Below the pieces are notes generated by a model. It was not told the origin of the DNA. It ran no database searches and saw nothing but the letters and a program-made list of their open reading frames with translations. Made by a program: the position numbers and the translations under genes. From Paenibacillus allorhizosphaerae (GTDB taxonomy: Bacteria; Bacillota; Bacilli; Paenibacillales; NBRC-103111): 64,000 bases of DNA. Location of the stretch: the NCBI RefSeq assembly GCF_910594985.1, contig NZ_CAJVCE010000016.1, forward strand, positions 1 through 64,000, given 5' to 3'. Shown one piece after another: positions 61,248 through 64,000 of this stretch. How positions within the stretch are numbered: the first letter of the stretch is position 1; every line of letters starts with the position of its first letter.

Positions 61248-61306
61248 CCCTTAATAGGAACTTCTCCCCGAAAAAAAAAGGGTAATTGTTAAACTCCTCC
61301 AACATC

Positions 61307-61570
61307 TTAACGAATCAAGTTCAAATTGATCATTCGATATTCTCGCTCACCAAATATTCCTTTTTCCTTATAGCCACCAAGGTCGTACCCTTGTTCCTGC
61401 AGCTCAATGCACATATGTAGCAAAGAAAGTGAGACAGACACCAAGTCAGTATCTGTACGGAGATTCAATTTTTGTTTCATCCATTCCATTTTCTTCAAAG
61501 TATCTGGGTTACTAATCGTTGCTCGTTTTGGAGTAACTACTTCTGGAACATTTTTATTTTCATCCGACAT
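61307..61570 (-). CDS. Small protein family A, member 2 (87 aa)
   Basis: ATG after AAGGGGA. Residues 25-75 (MEWMKQKLNLRTDTDLVSVS then ELQEQGYDLGGYKEKGIFGE) match the protein at 53034. Two members on one plasmid suggest a role that is needed twice, perhaps DNA binding as RHH-like dimers. Confidence 0.6.
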   Translation of the reverse strand: MSDENKNVPEVVTPKRATISNPDTLKKMEWMKQKLNLRTDTDLVSVSLSLLHMCIELQEQGYDLGGYKEKGIFGEREYRMINLNLIR

Positions 61571-61691
61571 AGAGATTCCCCTTTACATTATTTTCTAAAT
61601 TATATCACATTGGTTATTTTATGGTCAATTCATGGATCAATTATGTACATAAAATTGCTCTAATAAGAATATGGACAGATGAAATAAGATG

Positions 61692-61840
61692 TAGACAGGG
61701 AATAATCACGATGGTAAAATATGAATATGATTTTTTTGCCTTTTTTGGCGTTGCGCAAGTACTCAAGCCCTATGCTGGCTGCCGTCTATAACAGGACTCT
61801 TATTTCCCTGTTTAAAGAGCAGTTAGTATAGGTTTTTTTT
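61692..61840 (+). promoter_or_regulatory. CYCTATG leader element 7, upstream of the 61.9 kb operon
   Basis: Promoter TAGACA (61692) / 17 nt / TAAAAT (61715). CAAG at 61756 and CCCTATG at 61768. CCCTAT..CTGGCTGC pairs with GCAGTTAG.ATAGG, followed by eight T; ACAGG/CCTGT inside. Confidence 0.65.
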
Positions 61841-61854
61841 ATTATGTTGCAAAG

Positions 61855-61900
61855 AAAGCGGTGCTCGAGCGATCTATTTCGCTTGCGCAGCGCTTTTTTT
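61855..61900 (+). terminator. Second attenuator-like terminator of leader 7
   Basis: AAAGCG.TGC.CGAGCG pairs with CGCTTGCGCAGCGCTTT, then seven T. It ends 27 nt before the first gene of the operon. Confidence 0.65.
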
Positions 61901-61926
61901 CATATAAAACAAAGGAGGCTACAATC

Positions 61927-62271
61927 ATGGGCAGTATGGTGATCAATGAGAGATTTTGGGTTGGACTTGAGTCCGATGCCCTAAAACAGGAATCGGTTGA
62001 GACATTGGAAATGGAGCAAACACTGCTTCATGCCATTGCTTATCGTCCCGGTGCTATTGTAAAAGACGTCCTCGGCGTTCTTAACGCGATGGATGTACGA
62101 AAACTGATGTATTTGTACGAGGAACTGTACTATTTCCAACCAATGGATTATGACCCCGACGAATTTGATCAGGAAAATTCGCATCAAACCCTTATGGAAA
62201 TCAATCGAACTATTGGGATCAGCCAAATGATAAGGGTTCTGCCGATCGACCGAAAAAGGAGGTTGCTCTAA
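61927..62271 (+). CDS. Hypothetical protein, 114 aa
   Basis: ATG 61927 after AAAGGAGG. Acidic, helical (ETLEMEQTLLHAIAYRPG). The stop overlaps the next start by 1 nt. First gene of the E2-like operon; unknown function. Confidence 0.6.
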   Translation: MGSMVINERFWVGLESDALKQESVETLEMEQTLLHAIAYRPGAIVKDVLGVLNAMDVRKLMYLYEELYYFQPMDYDPDEFDQENSHQTLMEINRTIGISQMIRVLPIDRKRRLL

Positions 62272-62804
62272 TGAGCCACTTTCTCGGCCTAAACGTTGAT
62301 ACTTTATCGGATTACTTACACGATCTCAGCATGTTAATTACGGTTCGCATGATGGTAGAAAAAGGGTTACCGATCTGTGAAGATTGGAAAGTGGGCGAAA
62401 ATATTCTGGATCAGGTTCTGACTACACTCTTTGGATGGGAACGTATTGAGGAAATACCGAATGTTGGTTATTTCGTCGATGTGGTGCTCACCGAAGGTAA
62501 CATCGAGCGTGTCAGGGGTATTCTTGGGGAACTTGGGGATGACAATACAGGTGAATGTCTAGCATATGAAGTTCAAGAGGAAGGCATATCGCTTGAATTC
62601 TATAACTGTAATGTCCCCTTGTACGCAGTGTTCGAAGGGCTATTTAACCTTTCTGAGCTAATTAAAAAAATCGCGAACAGCACGATGTCGGCTGAGGTAC
62701 TCAGCGGGCATGTTGCAGAACTGCCAACTCTTTTGAAAAGAAGGCTTAGGCGCGGTGTTACAGCTCGTAAGGCAAGTGGGAGTCCAAAAACAATGCGGCA
62801 ATAG
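62271..62804 (+). CDS. Hypothetical protein, 177 aa
   Basis: ATG overlaps the previous stop (TAATG), with AGGAGG upstream. Acidic alpha/beta body and a basic C-terminal tail (LKRRLRRGVTARKASGS) that could bind nucleic acid. Not recognised. Confidence 0.6.
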   Translation: MSHFLGLNVDTLSDYLHDLSMLITVRMMVEKGLPICEDWKVGENILDQVLTTLFGWERIEEIPNVGYFVDVVLTEGNIERVRGILGELGDDNTGECLAYEVQEEGISLEFYNCNVPLYAVFEGLFNLSELIKKIANSTMSAEVLSGHVAELPTLLKRRLRRGVTARKASGSPKTMRQ

Positions 62805-62836
62805 GACCGCACTATGTGAAAGGGAGAGAATGAACT

Positions 62837-63964
62837 ATGCAAACGCTGGTAAAGCCTACACTAATGCAAACTCGCATTACCATCGATGAGGAAGGTATCC
62901 AAAAGCCGATCGTTGAGCGAATACTCAATGGTGTAATCGTTCAGGAAGTCAGGGTGAATGCTGCGGATCTGCAAAAGCAAATGATTCAGAGTGCGGATGC
63001 GTGGATGCTTTATAGCACCATTCTAGACGACGCGCAAACTTTTATTAGTGAACTTTTCCGGTACGGATCTGAAGTGGCTATAAGTGATCAAAACGATATT
63101 CTAAGAGCGATTATCGATGAACTCTCAAATGATTATAGAAAATCAGATGAGGGGCTCATGCGAAACCTCTTGGCAGTATTGCTGGAGAATGCGAATATCG
63201 CAACCTTGGATAACGCGGCCTACACGAAGCTCATAAGAGCAATGACGGAAAAGCTAACTAAGATTGAAGACCCCTATGAACTGCAGCTGATGTTTGAACT
63301 GCTGCTAGATAAGGTACATGTCTTCGACTCGCCAGATCGTCAAACGATCAAATCGATCTTGGATGCAGCTGTTAAGCATGTGAAGCAATTTGATGCTGAA
63401 GACGCCATTAACGATCTCTGGGCCCACCTTGCCGTAATAGTAAAGAAAGATGTTGTACTTGAATTGGCGAAGGAACACCTCGATGATTTGGAGCTCACGA
63501 CCCCGATTCTTCCTCGAAATTGCTTGTTTTTTAAGCAATCGAAGAACCGGACAGTCATTGCTCTTGAGGTGGATCGGGCACGCTGGGACGTGAACTTGAG
63601 AGGGCAAATCATTGAGCAGGTTGGACATCCGAAACTAATTTTCATCTTTGAAATGAGTGGCCGGCGAATCGATGCAAGGGTCGCGGCAGTCAAAGATGAG
63701 GTTATTACGGAGAAATCCAAGTTATATCGATATCCATTCTCTCATGTTAACTCGAATATGTATTGCTGCTGGAATTACTTCCCGCCTCTTAAGGAATTCA
63801 GAAATATCGAATCGTATCCGTACATTTTCCTTCAAGGAGAACGGAACTTCGATTTATATGATGGTGCAAAGAACTATCGCGAGCTTTTGGCTGAATTATC
63901 CGGGCATGATTTTGATGATGAGCAGCTCGTAGAAACCGGTAAAGTCTTCGCTGACATTTTATGA
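62837..63964 (+). CDS. Putative prokaryotic E2-like protein (PRTRC protein B / Prok-E2_D type)
   Basis: 375 aa, ATG after AAGGGAGAG. The first ~230 residues are helical. The C-terminal ~140 residues fit the E2-D pattern: ILPRNCLFFKQSKNRTVIAL, HPKLIFIFE, LYRYPFSHVNSNMYCCWN (near 295-311), with Cys309/310 where the E2 catalytic Cys is expected. Such proteins occur on plasmids with ThiF/E1-like and JAB genes in PRTRC-type systems. The partners would lie beyond the right edge. The match is from memory of the family pattern only. Confidence 0.5.
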   Translation: MQTLVKPTLMQTRITIDEEGIQKPIVERILNGVIVQEVRVNAADLQKQMIQSADAWMLYSTILDDAQTFISELFRYGSEVAISDQNDILRAIIDELSNDYRKSDEGLMRNLLAVLLENANIATLDNAAYTKLIRAMTEKLTKIEDPYELQLMFELLLDKVHVFDSPDRQTIKSILDAAVKHVKQFDAEDAINDLWAHLAVIVKKDVVLELAKEHLDDLELTTPILPRNCLFFKQSKNRTVIALEVDRARWDVNLRGQIIEQVGHPKLIFIFEMSGRRIDARVAAVKDEVITEKSKLYRYPFSHVNSNMYCCWNYFPPLKEFRNIESYPYIFLQGERNFDLYDGAKNYRELLAELSGHDFDDEQLVETGKVFADIL

Positions 63965-64000
63965 TTTCGTCGGGTGTGACGACCCGTTCGAATAAAAGGT

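Overview
The window looks like part of a large, low-copy plasmid of a Gram-positive spore-former in the Bacillales, most likely Paenibacillaceae. This is inferred from strong GGAGG ribosome sites, frequent TTG/GTG starts, an SLH-domain glycoside hydrolase and sigma-A type promoters. Plasmid identity rests on an iteron array (about 18.1-18.83 kb) in front of a Rep_3-family initiator (19.05-20.25 kb), an actin-type ParM/ParR partition pair with a long inverted repeat at the left edge, and a KfrA-like coiled-coil protein. No rRNA, tRNA or CRISPR array was seen.

Layout. 0-4.6 kb: parM-parR, an ATP-dependent DNA ligase and two unknown genes on the minus strand. 5.2-17 kb: a transfer-like block with a Replic_Relax-like protein, a VirD4/TraG-type coupling ATPase with a long disordered tail, an S1/OB-fold protein, a second winged-helix protein, a CpaE/ParA-like protein with a degenerate P-loop, a DUF2325-type protein, a CoiA-like nuclease and a phospholipase-D-like lipoprotein. 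No relaxase or VirB4 ATPase was recognised. 17-20.3 kb: gene remnants, iterons and Rep. 20.5-22.1 kb: a GC-richer SLH-GH18 gene that looks acquired. 22.6-27.9 kb: a replication module with a DnaN-like sliding clamp, small genes and a Toprim primase. 28-34.5 kb: an Mrr-like nuclease, a LuxR-type HTH protein, a prepilin peptidase, a RelE-like toxin, a diguanylate cyclase and an IS607-type recombinase that has lost its catalytic serine. 34.9-43.1 kb: a Tad/Flp pilus operon (CpaB, CpaE, TadA, TadB, TadC, five tandem pilin-like micro-proteins, two TadE/TadG-like proteins) ending with an HD-GYP protein. 45.4-53.6 kb: DNA methyltransferase, SNF2 helicase, PP-loop (PAPS-reductase-like) and HExxH zincin genes, plus small proteins. 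53.6-61.6 kb: KfrA-like, PDZ-PIN and XRE genes, a non-autonomous Tn7/Tni/Mu-type transposon with decayed cargo, and small hypothetical genes. 61.9-64 kb: an operon ending in a putative prokaryotic E2-like (PRTRC protein B type) protein at the right edge.

The most unusual structure is a family of seven leader elements spread over 44 kb (about 17.9, 22.3, 26.1, 34.55, 45.2, 52.45 and 61.75 kb). Each has its own sigma-A-like promoter, then AAG, then 8-10 nt, then a CYCTATG core on the 5' arm of a hairpin that ends in a U-tract. The stems differ in sequence but the core and layout are kept. The elements precede clamp, primase, pilus, methyltransferase/helicase and E2-like operons, and three have a second terminator before the gene. 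This suggests plasmid-wide attenuation or antitermination, or a family of small RNAs.

How the parts may work together: Rep/iterons, ParMR and KfrA-like maintain the plasmid, and the clamp, primase and ligase may support its replication. The coupling ATPase block and the Tad pilus, flanked by cyclic-di-GMP making and degrading enzymes, may serve transfer or attachment. The shared leaders could coordinate these modules.
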